Source of the DNA: Methanobacteriales archaeon HGW-Methanobacteriales-1
GTDB lineage: Archaea; Methanobacteriota; Methanobacteria; Methanobacteriales; Methanobacteriaceae
DNA: 64,000 nt
Assembly: GCA_002839705.1 (NCBI GenBank)
Contig: PGYO01000005.1
Coordinates: 62,001-126,000 of the forward strand
Direction of reading: 5' to 3'
The notes under the pieces were generated by a model that made no database searches, had not been told where the DNA came from, and saw only the letters and a program-made list of their open reading frames with translations. Within the stretch, counting starts at the first letter, position 1. Every line of letters begins with the position of its first letter. Shown here piece by piece: positions 11,735 through 26,479 of the stretch. Both the position numbers and the translations under genes were made by a program.

Positions 11735-12940
11735 ATGAGAAACATAATTGTAGAAACACTCAACCAAACTCCCATAGAGGAGCAAGACATAGAAATTGTT
11801 GAGAGAAAGGGTATAGGGCACCCTGACAGCATAAGTGATGGAATAGCTGAATCTGTGAGCCGTGCACTATGTAATGCTTATATAGAAAAATTCGGAGGCA
11901 TACTCCACCATAACACTGACGAGGTACAGATTACTGCAGGTGAATCTGATCCTAAATTCGGCGGCGGAGAAATAATAAAGCCTATGGATGTCCTTTTAAC
12001 TGGAAGGGGAGTTCCAGAATATGAGGGAGAAAAAATTGGAATAGATAGAATAGCTATAGCTGCAGCCAAGGAATATTTAAATGAAAATATCATAAACCTT
12101 GATGTGGAAACCTGTGCTGTAGTGGAATGTAAGATTGGACACGGTTCTGGGGACCTGGTGGATGTGTTCCGAAGACAAGGAATGCCTGCTTCCAACGACA
12201 CATCTTTTGGTGTGGGTTTCGCTCCATTTTCTGAAACTGAACATCTGGTCATGACCACTGAAGAATTACTAAATTCCAGATCATTTAAAAAGAAATATCC
12301 TGCCGTAGGAGAAGACATAAAGGTCATGGGCCTAAGGGAAAATGATAAAATTACCCTAACTGTGGCTGCGGCCATGGTATCCAAATATGTGCATGATAAA
12401 GACGCCTACATAGGTGTAAAGGATGATTTAAAGAACATAGTATCTGATCTGGCAGCTAAAAATACTGACCGTAATGTGGAAATATTTGTTAACACTGCAG
12501 ATGATCCTACCTGTGAATCTGAAAAAGGATATTACCTCACTGTAACTGGAACTTCTGCTGAGATGGGAGATGATGGTTCGGTAGGTCGAGGAAATAGAGC
12601 TAATGGTCTCATTACTCCTAACCGGCCAATGTCTATGGAAGCAACTTCTGGTAAAAATCCATTAAACCACGTGGGTAAGATATACAACCTTCTATCCAAT
12701 AAAATGGCAGAAGAAATTGTAAGCTCTGTGGAAGGAGTGGACCAGATACATATCATGCTTTTAAGTCAAATAGGAAAACCTATTGACCAACCTAAAGCAG
12801 CATCCTCTCAGATTATTGTTCAGAATGGATACAAATTGGAAGATGTGCAGAAAAAAGTGGAAAGCATCATGAATACTCAACTTGAAGAGATATCTAGTAT
12901 CACAGAAATGCTGGTAAAAGGTGAACTCCGAACCTTTTAA
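11735..12940 (+). CDS. mat: S-adenosylmethionine synthetase, archaeal type
   Basis: Makes S-adenosylmethionine from methionine and ATP for methylation reactions. At 401 residues the sequence belongs to the archaeal MAT family, which is very different from bacterial MetK. Visible family motifs are [18 protein letters not shown] (about residues 25-42), [23 protein letters not shown], the glycine-rich [23 protein letters not shown] stretch, and the C-terminal [20 protein letters not shown] is 8 bases before the ATG. A layered hairpin lies 38 bases beyond the stop. In this window SAM would also feed the ArsM and CbiL methyltransferases. Confidence 0.95.
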   Translation: MRNIIVETLNQTPIEEQDIEIVERKGIGHPDSISDGIAESVSRALCNAYIEKFGGILHHNTDEVQITAGESDPKFGGGEIIKPMDVLLTGRGVPEYEGEKIGIDRIAIAAAKEYLNENIINLDVETCAVVECKIGHGSGDLVDVFRRQGMPASNDTSFGVGFAPFSETEHLVMTTEELLNSRSFKKKYPAVGEDIKVMGLRENDKITLTVAAAMVSKYVHDKDAYIGVKDDLKNIVSDLAAKNTDRNVEIFVNTADDPTCESEKGYYLTVTGTSAEMGDDGSVGRGNRANGLITPNRPMSMEATSGKNPLNHVGKIYNLLSNKMAEEIVSSVEGVDQIHIMLLSQIGKPIDQPKAASSQIIVQNGYKLEDVQKKVESIMNTQLEEISSITEMLVKGELRTF

Positions 12941-13414
12941 AAAATTTGCTTTATTAAACAATAGCAATCATGTTGGGGTGGTGATTAAGAAACCATTCTT
13001 TTAATTTAAAGAGGGTTTTTCATTTGTAGATAATCACCATTATAATTCTATTTTTAAAAAAGTTTTTAGAATCTTTTAAATAATTATTTTCTTGGACTGT
13101 TTTTTTATTTTAGAATTTTATATTTCTTTCCTTAGTTAATTAATAACTATAATCAATCATAATCCAATTAAAAATGCTAATTTAAAATGATTTAATATGT
13201 ATCTAAATATTAAATTAAATTAAAAAATATTTTTAAAAAATTTTTGAATTTATATATAAATAATCACAACCTAAGTATAACTATAAATCAATTATAATTA
13301 TTTTAATGAATTTTAATTATTCAAATAATTAAGAAATTACTTTAAAAATGTTGAATAACCTAAATACTTAATAATAACAACATAAATTTATTAATAAATT
13401 TCAGGAGAGTTTGC
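12941..13414. other. Intergenic region between mat and ileS
   Basis: 474 bases without a gene. The first 100 contain the layered mat 3' hairpin; the rest is AT-rich. A TATA-like TTTATATATAAATAA at about 13249-13264 may belong to ileS, but the gap to the start would make a leader of about 125 nt. Confidence 0.45.
12979..13039 (+). terminator. Three-tier hairpin downstream of mat
   Basis: Outer arms TGGTGATTA (12979-12987) and TAATCACCA (13031-13039) match perfectly. Inside them AAACC (12990-12994) pairs with GGTTT (13014-13018), and TCTTT (12997-13001) pairs with AAAGA (13008-13012). A T-rich tract follows. Termination or 3'-end protection is the simplest reading. Confidence 0.5.
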
Positions 13415-16648
<3,234 letters not shown>

Positions 16649-16857
16649 ATTTTTCCATATTTTTTGTTTTATTCTTTAATTTTATTTTTTTAATAAACTA
16701 AAATAAGTTTTCAAAATATTTCATAAAAAGATTAATTAATCTATTTATTAAACTAAATTATAGGATGAATATTTAAAATTTAGTTTAGATAAGTGAATAA
16801 AAGATATTAATTTAAATAAATATTATTTCGTAATCTAATTTAGTCAAGGGTGGTAAA

Positions 16858-19008
16858 ATGGCATTAACTGATTCAGAAATGGATTTTATAAGAGAAAAAC
16901 TTGGTAGGGAACCTAACTCCCTGGAACACGGCATGTTGGATATTATGTTCTCAGAGCACTGTTCCTACAAGAGCAGCCGACCAGTACTGGGACTATTTCC
17001 CACAGAAGGTGAGAATATAATAATGGGGCCTGGTGATGATGCGGGAGTAGTATCTATAACGGATGATTTGGCCCTGACCGTGGGAATTGAAAGTCACAAC
17101 CACCCTTCAGCCATAGAACCTTATGGTGGAGCAGGAACTGGTATTGGTGGTATATTAAGGGATATTATTTCCATGGGTGCCATGCCCATAGCTCTTTTAG
17201 ATTCTCTTCGTTTTGGTCCGCTGGAAGATCAAAAATCATGCTATCTTTTTGAACATGTGGTAAAAGGAATTTCAGATTATGGTAACCGGGTGGGAATACC
17301 TACGGTAGGGGGAGAAGTAGAATTTGATGAAAATTTCCGATCCAATCCTCTGGTCAATGTGATGTGTGCCGGTATTGTACCTAAAAAAGACCTGGTAAAA
17401 GGAATTGCACCTAATGTAGGTGATGTTTTTTTACTTATGGGTGGCAGAACGGGCAGAGATGGTATTCATGGTGTAACTTTTGCCTCAGAAGAACTTACCA
17501 CTGCTTCTGAAATAGAGGACCGCCCGGCAGTGCAAATTGGTGATCCATTCACTAAGAAAAAGGTTTTAGAAGCTAGTTTAGAGATTATGGAAAAGTTTCC
17601 AGTTACCGGAGTTAAGGATCTGGGTGGTGGAGGCTTGACCTGCTGTATCAGTGAACTGGCTGATAAATGCGGCAACGGGGCCCTGGTGGAACTGACTAAG
17701 ATACCTCTTCGTGAGGAAGGAATGACTCCTTATGAAATAATGCTTTCTGAATCTCAGGAAAGGATGGTTTTTGTTATTAATCCTTCTCAAACTGATGCCG
17801 TACTGGATATATGTGAAAAATACGAACTCCCGGCAGCAGTAATTGGTGAAGTAACCAATACACAATTAATGGTAGTGGAAGAAGAAGGGGAAATAATAGC
17901 TGATCTCCCAGCTAACCTTTTGGCAGATCCTCCAACAGTAGAACGAGAGGCCATAGCACCAGTGAAAAATGAAGAATATGTGGAAGTAGAGCATCCTTCT
18001 GCTGAAGAAGCTCTTTTAAAACTATTGTCCTCTCAGAACATGGCCAGCAAGCGCTGGGTGTACCGTCAGTACGACCACGAAGTTCAAATTCGAACCATGG
18101 TTAAACCAGGAGACGATGCTGCGGTCTTAAGAGTAGATGATGAAAAAGCTGTGGCTTTAACTGCGGATTGTAATAGTATACACACTAAACTGGACCCTTA
18201 TCATGGTGGGGCTGGATCAGTGGCCGAGGCCATAAGAAATGTGGTATCTATGGGTGCAGAGCCATTATGTGTAGTGGACTGTCTGAACTTTGGAAATCCA
18301 GAAAAACCTGAAGTATTCTGGCAATTTAGGGAATGTGTTAAAGGGATGTCGGATATAGCTGGAAAGTTCGAAACTCCAGTTATCAGTGGTAATGTAAGTT
18401 TCTACAATGAAACTGAGGGAATCACAGTTAACCCTTCTCCAGTTGTGGGGGTAGTGGGAGTGGCCAATATTGGGGATGTGCGGACTATGGACTTCAAAAA
18501 AGAAGGTGACCATATTATTGTAATTGGATGGACCTATAACGAACTTGATGGCTCCGAATACCAGAGAACTGTGCATGGACTGGTTCAGGGGTCTTCCCCA
18601 CAGATAAGGATTGATGATGAAATCCAATCTGCCCACAGTATCCTTGATTTATTGAAAGATGATGTGGAAGGTAATATTACTGCTATCCATGATTGTTCTG
18701 CTGGAGGGATAGGTATTGCTTTATCTGAAATGGCTATTAAAAGCGGTTTAGGGGCCAGTGTGGATATTTCTTTAGCTCCACGGGAAGATATGTCTGAATT
18801 TGAGACTTTACTTTCTGAATCACACGCCAGATACATAATCACAGTTAAAAATGACGCTGTTGACGCAGTTTTGGAAAAAATTGATGCACCATGCTCGGTC
18901 ATTGGAGAAGTTAAGGGTAATGAGTTAATTATTGATGAACTTGCCCAAGTGAAAGTTGAAAAACTTCAAGAATCTTATAATGGAGTAATTGAGAAATTTA
19001 TGGCTTAA
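16858..19008 (+). CDS. purL: Phosphoribosylformylglycinamidine synthase subunit PurL
   Basis: ATP-dependent amidotransferase-acceptor subunit in de novo purine synthesis (FGAR to FGAM); works with PurQ and PurS, which are not in the window. The 716 residues match the small, stand-alone PurL class. They show the [14 protein letters not shown]-type active-site start near residue 30, the ATP/FGAR-site motifs [21 protein letters not shown] and [16 protein letters not shown] [19 protein letters not shown], and duplicated AIRS-type halves (second half from about 390, with SGNVSFYNE and [17 protein letters not shown]). SD GGTGG lies 4 bases before the ATG. A hairpin terminator follows. Confidence 0.97.
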   Translation: MALTDSEMDFIREKLGREPNSLEHGMLDIMFSEHCSYKSSRPVLGLFPTEGENIIMGPGDDAGVVSITDDLALTVGIESHNHPSAIEPYGGAGTGIGGILRDIISMGAMPIALLDSLRFGPLEDQKSCYLFEHVVKGISDYGNRVGIPTVGGEVEFDENFRSNPLVNVMCAGIVPKKDLVKGIAPNVGDVFLLMGGRTGRDGIHGVTFASEELTTASEIEDRPAVQIGDPFTKKKVLEASLEIMEKFPVTGVKDLGGGGLTCCISELADKCGNGALVELTKIPLREEGMTPYEIMLSESQERMVFVINPSQTDAVLDICEKYELPAAVIGEVTNTQLMVVEEEGEIIADLPANLLADPPTVEREAIAPVKNEEYVEVEHPSAEEALLKLLSSQNMASKRWVYRQYDHEVQIRTMVKPGDDAAVLRVDDEKAVALTADCNSIHTKLDPYHGGAGSVAEAIRNVVSMGAEPLCVVDCLNFGNPEKPEVFWQFRECVKGMSDIAGKFETPVISGNVSFYNETEGITVNPSPVVGVVGVANIGDVRTMDFKKEGDHIIVIGWTYNELDGSEYQRTVHGLVQGSSPQIRIDDEIQSAHSILDLLKDDVEGNITAIHDCSAGGIGIALSEMAIKSGLGASVDISLAPREDMSEFETLLSESHARYIITVKNDAVDAVLEKIDAPCSVIGEVKGNELIIDELAQVKVEKLQESYNGVIEKFMA

Positions 19009-19033
19009 AAACCCTTTTAAAGATAAAATTGAG

Positions 19034-19072
19034 AGACTAAAGAGATTATTTTTTGGTCTATTAATTTTTTTT
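19034..19072 (+). terminator. Hairpin terminator of purL
   Basis: AGACTAAA (19034-19041) pairs with TTTGGTCT (19052-19059) with one G-U, followed by TTAATTTTTTTT. Confidence 0.55.
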
Positions 19073-19128
19073 ATTTTATGTATTTATTTTTTTATTTTAA
19101 TTAAAAAAAGAATCAGGTGCTAATTTTC

Positions 19129-19680
19129 ATGCAAAAAGAGACTTTAAGACAATTAGTACACGCATCTGGTCTTTTATTTATTTTCCTGGAGCCTTTTTTA
19201 TCGCTTCCCTATTTAATTGCTTTGGCTATTTTCGCCACGGTAATGGGAGAAATAATCTATAAAATAGATAAAAAAAGAGAAATTTTTCTTTTTTCCATGC
19301 TTTTAAACAGTTGTAGAAGAAATGACAATGAAAAAGGGTTTATTTATTTTTTTGCTGGTTTGTCGCTGACTTTGATAATTTTTGGACAAAACCTGGCTGT
19401 GGCCAATGCGGCTATATTGACTCTGGCATTGGGTGATTCTCTTTCTACCATAGTGGGGACGCGATGGGGTAAACATCCTTTGATTTTTAATCCGAAAAAG
19501 ACGTGGGAGGGTTCTTTAACCTTCATGACAGCAGCCTTTTTAGGGGGCCTAACTCAAGTCCCCCTGCTAGCAGCCTTAGCAGGGGCCATTGCTGGTGCAA
19601 TAAGTGAAGCTTACAGCCCTATTGATGATAATTTAACTATTCCTCTGGTGGCGGGAGCAGTGATTTCCCTGGTTATTTAA
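19129..19680 (+). CDS. Polyprenol/dolichol kinase-like (CTP-dependent lipid kinase family) membrane protein
   Basis: 183-residue membrane protein with about five to six hydrophobic segments. LRQLVHASGLLFIFLEPF at the N-terminus, TLALGDSLSTIVGTRWGKH and NPKKTWEGSLTFMTAAF are characteristic of the SEC59/DGK1/VTE5 and phosphatidate cytidylyltransferase superfamily. Members phosphorylate dolichol, phytol or diacylglycerol with CTP. In an archaeon a role in recycling or activating isoprenoid alcohols for lipid or glycan synthesis is plausible but inferred. The start at 19129 is preferred to the in-frame GTG at 19117, because that GTG lies inside the ribosome binding site CAGGTG. Confidence 0.75.
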   Translation: MQKETLRQLVHASGLLFIFLEPFLSLPYLIALAIFATVMGEIIYKIDKKREIFLFSMLLNSCRRNDNEKGFIYFFAGLSLTLIIFGQNLAVANAAILTLALGDSLSTIVGTRWGKHPLIFNPKKTWEGSLTFMTAAFLGGLTQVPLLAALAGAIAGAISEAYSPIDDNLTIPLVAGAVISLVI

Positions 19681-19790
19681 ATTTCATGTAAAATAAAAAT
19701 TTTTTCTAATTAATTTAAGTCTTTTTGAATCCTATTCCATTTTTATTTCAACTTTAATGAAAATTTCACGGCCTATTAAAGTTTCTATTT

Positions 19791-20927
<1,137 letters not shown>

Positions 20928-21009
20928 AATTTCCACCTGCATGAAGAGGGGCTGGTTTTAAGACAACCAACACAGTCCTTAATCTGACAGCAATTTATTT
21001 CTATTAACA

Positions 21010-22221
21010 TTAAACTCCCCTTACCCTTTTAATAATTTTACTAAACCCTATAAAATCCATTAAAAGTTTAAATAATCCTGGACGGGGTCCAAATACAATA
21101 TCGTCTCTTCTAAATAACCATATTGCTGCCCAATAGGAAATGGCACTTATTATAAGAATAAATACTAGGGGAATTACAATATCTCCCCAACCCATCGGTG
21201 ATCCGGAAAATATCTTTATAATCAAGGTCATGGTGGATAAACTAACGGATTTTCCTTGTTGGGCAACATAAGCCAATGCTGGAACTATTAAAAACCCAAT
21301 TATAGCAATGTAAGCAAAAGTTATTCCGATTCCAGCCTCTTTATAATTTTTAGCATAAGCAGCTATAATGGAGGTGAGGCCTACAATAGGCACCGCAGTA
21401 ATTACTACAATAAGGTAAACCAGCAATGGATTACCAAGTTTAAAACCCGCTAAAATCATCAATATCATCCACAAAGCTACTTGAACGGCCATTGTCAATA
21501 CAACAGCCATGCTTTTGCCTAAAATAATGTAAGCTCTGGATATGGGCATGGCTATTAGTATTTCCCCGGTTTTACGTTCCTTTTCACCAACTATGCTGTC
21601 TACTACCAGATTTCCAAAGAGGAATAATGGTAAGAATAATAAAACTGCAGTCATGATTTTGGTTATAAGTTGCAGGGGGAGTGATTCTCCAGTAGATTGT
21701 TGCTGAACTTGCGGTCCTGCAGGTGGTTGTGATGAGGAATTAGGACTTACACTATTAATTAACTCCTGTGAAATAATAGCAGAAGTTTTATTACCGGCTA
21801 ATTGGACCTCATCTCTCACTACACTTCGCTTAGGATCACTGTAATCAATAAAAATCTCGCTCTCAAGAGGGGATATGGAATTATTAGTTAAGCTAACATT
21901 TTTTGTAACTAAGAGCAGACCAGTTAATTTGCCCTGACTTATAAGTTGTAGGGAACTATTTGATGCCGGGCCTATATCAAGTATCTGTGGATTTAGATTA
22001 TTTTTGAAAATCCCCTGAGAATCACCCACATCTAATGAGGCAAACCCATTTAAAGAAGGGGTAAGTCCCACTCCTTGCTGAGATTCAATATTACTCATGA
22101 AACCATTAAAAAACAGCACCATCATTAATAACACTGCTAACTGAAAAAAGAATATTAAAATAAATTTACGGCTTTGAATTGTATTCTTTAGTTCCCATCG
22201 GGTTATAGTCCAGGATCCCAT
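21010..22221 (-). CDS. ABC-2 type transporter permease, first permease of the operon
   Basis: 403 residues with the same plan as the next gene: N-terminal helix, an extracytoplasmic domain of about 150 residues (ending in a Pro/Gln/Ser-rich stretch near 165-180), then six helices. The conserved SIVGEKERKTGEILIAMPISR loop is present. It pairs with the ATPase encoded upstream. Start chosen at ATG 22221 (AAGG lies 8 bases before) rather than the in-frame TTG at 22251. The gap to the second permease is 82 bases, so co-transcription is likely. Efflux of a small molecule, ion or peptide is the family role; nothing nearby narrows it. Confidence 0.85.
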   Translation of the reverse strand: MGSWTITRWELKNTIQSRKFILIFFFQLAVLLMMVLFFNGFMSNIESQQGVGLTPSLNGFASLDVGDSQGIFKNNLNPQILDIGPASNSSLQLISQGKLTGLLLVTKNVSLTNNSISPLESEIFIDYSDPKRSVVRDEVQLAGNKTSAIISQELINSVSPNSSSQPPAGPQVQQQSTGESLPLQLITKIMTAVLLFLPLFLFGNLVVDSIVGEKERKTGEILIAMPISRAYIILGKSMAVVLTMAVQVALWMILMILAGFKLGNPLLVYLIVVITAVPIVGLTSIIAAYAKNYKEAGIGITFAYIAIIGFLIVPALAYVAQQGKSVSLSTMTLIIKIFSGSPMGWGDIVIPLVFILIISAISYWAAIWLFRRDDIVFGPRPGLFKLLMDFIGFSKIIKRVRGV

Positions 22222-22327
22222 ATTTAAAACCTTTTTATGATAATTAAACAAATAATTATATAAATTGTAAAAGATGTAGCTATGACGTGTTTAATATATT
22301 GAATATCTCGAAGTTATACCCTATTTT

Positions 22328-23266
22328 CTAAATTCTGTTAATATTACTGACGGTTTGAATAAAAACATCTTCTAAAGTAGGTTCTTTGGTATTCACGGCC
22401 ATAAGATTGGAACCTATGTGCTTGACAATATCAGAAATGTCTTTTCGACTATTTAATGAAATATCTAAATCTTTTCCATTCAAAACAATATTTTCCACAC
22501 TGGAATAAGAGTCTATCGATTTAAAATCACTCTGAGAAAACTGAGCGGGGTCTTTTAAATTTATTTTCAAAATTAAATCGCCATGAATTTTTGATTTTAA
22601 TTCTCCAGGACTACCCATGTCTAGTATCTGGCCTTGATTTAAAATAGCCACCCTATCACATAATGAATCAGCTTCATCCATGTAATGAGTGCATAAAATA
22701 ATGGTTTTCTCTCCTTTCAAGCCACCAATAAATTCTCGGATGGATATGGCTGTGGCGGGATCCAGGCCCATGGTAGGTTCATCAAATATAATTATTTCCG
22801 GGTCATGAACCAATGCTCGAGCAATTCCAACTCTCTGACGCAGTCCCTTAGAGAAAGTATTGATTCTGTGCTGGGCTCGGTCACTCATACCTATCAGTTC
22901 CAATAATTCCTCAATTCTGGAGTCTAAGAGGTCTTTAGGAACACCATAAAGTTCACCAAAATATTTTAAAAGATCGTAGGCCTTAAAACGCTCGTATAAA
23001 TTAGGCTCTTCAGGTAAATAGCCAATCATGCTCTTTATTTCCAGGGGATTTTTCCCTACATCGTAACCGCCCACCATGACCTGGCCCTGGTCCGGGTGAA
23101 GGATGCAGGAAATAATCCGAATAGCCGTGGTTTTACCGGCCCCATTAGGACCAATTATTCCTAAAAGTTCTCCTTTTTTTACATTGAGACTGAGTTCGTT
23201 TAAGGCAGTAATCTTCCCAAATCTCTTGCTAAGTGAACTTATTTCGATCATGTTTTCCTGAATCAA
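22328..23266 (-). CDS. ABC transporter ATP-binding protein (NatA-like)
   Basis: 312-residue ATPase driving the two ABC-2 permeases encoded downstream. Walker A GPNGAGKTT (about residues 39-47), Q-loop, signature FSKGLRQRVGIARAL, Walker B IIIFDEPTMGLDP and the switch histidine in CTHYMDEA are all intact. A C-terminal extension of about 90 residues is typical of the DrrA/NatA class. Two starts are possible: TTG at 23266 with GAGGT 6 bases upstream (used here) or ATG at 23251 with AGGA 4 bases upstream. First gene of the operon, and divergent from moeA. Confidence 0.9.
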   Translation of the reverse strand: MIQENMIEISSLSKRFGKITALNELSLNVKKGELLGIIGPNGAGKTTAIRIISCILHPDQGQVMVGGYDVGKNPLEIKSMIGYLPEEPNLYERFKAYDLLKYFGELYGVPKDLLDSRIEELLELIGMSDRAQHRINTFSKGLRQRVGIARALVHDPEIIIFDEPTMGLDPATAISIREFIGGLKGEKTIILCTHYMDEADSLCDRVAILNQGQILDMGSPGELKSKIHGDLILKINLKDPAQFSQSDFKSIDSYSSVENIVLNGKDLDISLNSRKDISDIVKHIGSNLMAVNTKEPTLEDVFIQTVSNINRI

Positions 23267-23589
23267 GCTAAACCTCTTAAATTTTTTAAAAATGATTAAA
23301 TTGAATTATTCTAATAAATATAATTTATATTTCATAATCTATCCCATCAATAATTAAATCATTTGATACAATTTTATTATAGTTTATATTTTAAAACTAA
23401 TAAAGTTGTTTCAGGATTTAGAATTAACATAAAATAGAAATTAACATAGATATAAGTGGTTTTGAATAGATATATGATTTTTAATAAAACCCTAATAAAA
23501 TCAATAAAAACCTTTTCAACAAATAAAATCAAATTAAATTAATTATTAATTATATTTATCCATTAAAACACTTTAAAGAGCAAGATAAA
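23267..23589. other. AT-rich divergent intergenic region (ABC operon / moeA)
   Basis: 323 bases, very AT-rich, holding the promoters of two divergent genes. Several TATA-like runs are present (for example around 23317-23330) but none can be singled out. I see no clear palindrome or coding frame. Confidence 0.4.
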
Positions 23590-24804
23590 ATGTTTCTGTC
23601 CCAGCTCATTCCCGTAGAAAAAGCCCAGCAAATTATAGAAGAAAATCAGCAAATAATGTCTGAAGAGATAATAAAACTGGAAAAAGCCCATAAACGGGTT
23701 AATTGTAGTGAATTCATATCTCAACATAATTCTCCCCCCTTTGATAGATCGGCCATGGATGGCTATGCTCTCCAGGCCCAGGACACTTTTGGATCATCCC
23801 CTTCAAATCCCGCTCATCTGACAGTTGTTGATAGGATTGGTGCTGGGGACTCTTCTTGTGTGGAAATAATATCTGGTCAGGCAGTTAAAATTGCTACTGG
23901 GGCACCTATACCTGCAGGTGCTGATGCAGTGGTTATGGAGGAATATACTTATGAAAAAGGTGATCAACTGGAAGTTCTCACCACTCTAAGTCCGGGGGAA
24001 AATGTGTCTTATGTAGGCGAAGATATTAGTAAAGACGATGAGATTCTGGATGCTGGAAGAGTTTTAAGACCCCAAGAATTGGCCCTTATTGCTTCAGCAG
24101 GATATGGTGAGGTAGAAGTATATAAAAAACCTAAAGTGGGTGTAATTGTAACGGGTAATGAACTGGTTGACCCTAATTTCCACTTAGAAGGTGCACAAGT
24201 AATTAATTCCAATCAATATGCTTTAAAAGCACTGGTGGAGAGTTCTATGGCAGAATGTGAGGTAACTCACTGCCGGGATGATGCACAACTCATGGAAAGG
24301 GCCATTTCAGAGGCAGCTGAGAAATATGATGTCATTATCACCACGGGAGGAACTGCCATAAGCAAAGGCGACGTGGTGGTGGATACTGTAGATAAACTGG
24401 GCCAAGTATTGATTCATGGAGTGGCCGTGAGGCCTGGAAAACCGGTCGGCTTCGGAATCGTCAATGAAAAACCAGTATTTATGCTTTCTGGCTATCCGGT
24501 GGCGGCCATGGTTTTGTTTGATATATTTGTAAGGCCATATCTTTTAAAAATGCAGAATATAAATTATGAGCATAAATTGGTAAAAAAAGTGGCCCAGAAA
24601 AAGATTCCTTCTAATTTGGGTCGTACTGATTATATTAGGGCCTTTGTAAATGATTTTGGGGTTAGGCCCATAATGAGTAAAGGTTCTGGTGTTATAAGGG
24701 CCATGGTTGATTCTAATGCTTATGTATTTATTGAAGAAAATCAAGAAGGTGTGGGAGAAGGAGAAGAGTGTGATGTGATTCTCTTTGATTCTTTTAAGGT
24801 TTGA
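23590..24804 (+). CDS. moeA: Molybdopterin molybdenumtransferase MoeA
   Basis: Inserts molybdate (or tungstate) into adenylated molybdopterin, giving the cofactor used by formylmethanofuran and formate dehydrogenases. The 404 residues show the MoeA landmarks: DRSAMDGYAL near residue 52, TGAPIPAGADAVVMEEYT near 101, GEDI near 144, VGVIVTGNELVDP near 182, and the MPT-binding IITTGGTAISKGDVV near 256. A C-terminal MoeA domain IV is present. No strong SD is visible before the ATG. No other molybdenum genes are adjacent. The 3' hairpin at 24821 probably ends the transcript. Confidence 0.95.
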   Translation: MFLSQLIPVEKAQQIIEENQQIMSEEIIKLEKAHKRVNCSEFISQHNSPPFDRSAMDGYALQAQDTFGSSPSNPAHLTVVDRIGAGDSSCVEIISGQAVKIATGAPIPAGADAVVMEEYTYEKGDQLEVLTTLSPGENVSYVGEDISKDDEILDAGRVLRPQELALIASAGYGEVEVYKKPKVGVIVTGNELVDPNFHLEGAQVINSNQYALKALVESSMAECEVTHCRDDAQLMERAISEAAEKYDVIITTGGTAISKGDVVVDTVDKLGQVLIHGVAVRPGKPVGFGIVNEKPVFMLSGYPVAAMVLFDIFVRPYLLKMQNINYEHKLVKKVAQKKIPSNLGRTDYIRAFVNDFGVRPIMSKGSGVIRAMVDSNAYVFIEENQEGVGEGEECDVILFDSFKV

Positions 24805-24820
24805 ATTTATTTATTTTTCA

Positions 24821-24860
24821 TTAATAAGATTGTACCTTATTAAATTCATGATTTTTTAAA
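24821..24860 (+). terminator. Hairpin terminator of moeA
   Basis: TTAATAAG (24821-24828) and CTTATTAA (24836-24843) pair perfectly around a seven-base loop; a T run follows at 24851. Confidence 0.5.
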
Positions 24861-25008
24861 AAAATTTATTTAAAAAATCAATTAAGTTCAAGTACTTTTG
24901 AACGGAATATAAATATGACTTAGGTTTAAAATTAAAAAATATTAAACTTCATTAAAAAATTTAATATAAATGAAAAATATTAATCTAATAATTATTCATG
25001 GTGAACTA

Positions 25009-26166
25009 ATGGATGTTTTACAGTTTTATGCTGCTTTATTCGTAGCTATATGGGTAGTGGCATTTCTTTTCAAAGATAAACTCAAAATTGAGATTCATGG
25101 TCCTCTTTTAATGAGAAAGACCACCCGAATGAGGGGGCTAATTGATAGAATTGCCCAGAGACATAAACGGTTCTGGAAATGGACCATGAATATTGGAATA
25201 TTCGTGGCCTTCTTTTTCATGATAGTAATGATATATGCATTACTCAATTCCCTACAAGATCTTTTCACGGCTCCTCAAGCGGCTTTGATATTACCTGGAG
25301 TAGATTTGCCTGGATCTCCGATATTCGTACCCTTGGGCTATGGTATCCTGGCCCTGGCCACAGTAATGGTGGTTCATGAATTTGGACATGGAATATTAGC
25401 CAGAGTAGAGGGAATAAGTATAAAATCCATTGGAGTACTCATGTTAGCCATACTCCCTGGAGCATTTGTTGAACCGGATGAGGAAGAGATTAAAAAATCT
25501 AAAAGATCATCTAAACTTAGAATTTATGCGGCAGGATCGGTATTCAATCTCATGTTAGCAGCGTTGGCATTTATCATGGTTATTGGTATATCTAATTTCG
25601 CCATTCCTGCAGCATTTCATGCAGATGGTGTTCATATAGACAGTGTGGTACCCGGAAGCCCGGCTAGTGGAGTACTAAAAGATGGTATGGTTCTTGAAAG
25701 TGTTAATGGTGTTTCGGTTAGTAACTTTACCAATTATCAAAAACAACTATCTTCACTAAAAATAGGCCAGACAGCTATTCTGGCAACGGATCAGGGCACT
25801 TTCAACATAAAAACAGAAAAAAATCCCAACAACTCCACCAGAGCTTACATCGGAATAAGAAGTTCTGTTAACATGGAAGTAAATGAGAATGTGGCCAAAG
25901 CCTATGGGGATCAAATTCCATGGGTGTGGATGTACCTTAAAGATCTTTTCTGGTGGATTTTCTTCCTTAATTTTGCAGTAGGTACCTTTAATTTACTTCC
26001 GGTTAAACCATTAGACGGGGGCCTCATGCTCGAAGAAGCTTTAAGGTATAAACTTTCAGACGACAAGATAAAACCTATTATTTACACTATTTCCATATTG
26101 CTTATATCTGTAGTGGCGGTTAGTGTAATCTGGGGAACTGGAAGGGGTTTATTAATGATGTTTTAA
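25009..26166 (+). CDS. M50-family (site-2 protease) membrane metallopeptidase with PDZ domain
   Basis: Intramembrane zinc protease of 385 residues. The catalytic HEFGH is at H123-E124-H127 within a transmembrane helix, and the third ligand lies in LLPVKPLDGG near residue 335. Between them is a PDZ-like domain (about 195-265, with VDSVVPGSPASGVLKDGMVLESVNG) and several further helices. The family cleaves membrane-anchored proteins, often regulators; the target here is unknown. The start at 25009 is supported by GGTGA 4 bases upstream; an upstream ATG at 24970 would place that SD inside the gene. Single gene. Confidence 0.88.
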   Translation: MDVLQFYAALFVAIWVVAFLFKDKLKIEIHGPLLMRKTTRMRGLIDRIAQRHKRFWKWTMNIGIFVAFFFMIVMIYALLNSLQDLFTAPQAALILPGVDLPGSPIFVPLGYGILALATVMVVHEFGHGILARVEGISIKSIGVLMLAILPGAFVEPDEEEIKKSKRSSKLRIYAAGSVFNLMLAALAFIMVIGISNFAIPAAFHADGVHIDSVVPGSPASGVLKDGMVLESVNGVSVSNFTNYQKQLSSLKIGQTAILATDQGTFNIKTEKNPNNSTRAYIGIRSSVNMEVNENVAKAYGDQIPWVWMYLKDLFWWIFFLNFAVGTFNLLPVKPLDGGLMLEEALRYKLSDDKIKPIIYTISILLISVVAVSVIWGTGRGLLMMF

Positions 26167-26244
26167 TTAAAAGATTTAATTATCTTTTTACCCTATTTTT
26201 TATAAATTAAAATATGATAAATAATTTTAACTTTATCTTAAAAA

Positions 26245-26421
26245 CTAGAGAGACTTTTTCTGACAATCAAAACAAGTCCTTCTATCCCTATTAGTCTTGT
26301 AAACCTTTCCACAGGAAGGACATTGAACGGTTTGAGCAGTTTTCTTCTCAATGGGGAATGGCCTATCCTGGCACTGACATTTAATTCCCACCATTTTCTT
26401 AGATGAACGTCTTCTTTTCAT
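26245..26421 (-). CDS. Small zinc-ribbon protein (DsrE operon)
   Basis: 58-residue basic protein with an arginine-rich N-terminus (MKRRRSSKK) and a CQC...CPSC...CFDC cysteine pattern suited to one or two zinc sites. It closely resembles the C-terminal half of the small protein at 31504-31692 in the arsenic cluster (both end in KVYKT/KVFKT...C.DCQ.KS). It is last in the DsrE-type operon, 58 bases after the upstream gene. Start chosen at 26421 because GGTGA lies 5 bases upstream; an earlier in-frame GTG is part of that SD. Nucleic-acid binding or a metal-shuttling role is possible; function unknown. Confidence 0.75.
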   Translation of the reverse strand: MKRRRSSKKMVGIKCQCQDRPFPIEKKTAQTVQCPSCGKVYKTNRDRRTCFDCQKKSL

Positions 26422-26479
26422 TTTTATCACCAGAAATACATTTCAAGGCTATTTCTTTAAATATGAACTGGCAGAGTTA

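Noticed and set aside
11878-12384. 168-codon frame opposite the SAM synthetase gene
   Set aside because: Shadow of mat; low-complexity Ser/Pro-rich translation and no SD.
18265-18636. 123-codon frame opposite purL
   Set aside because: Shadow of a well-conserved gene with no family features.
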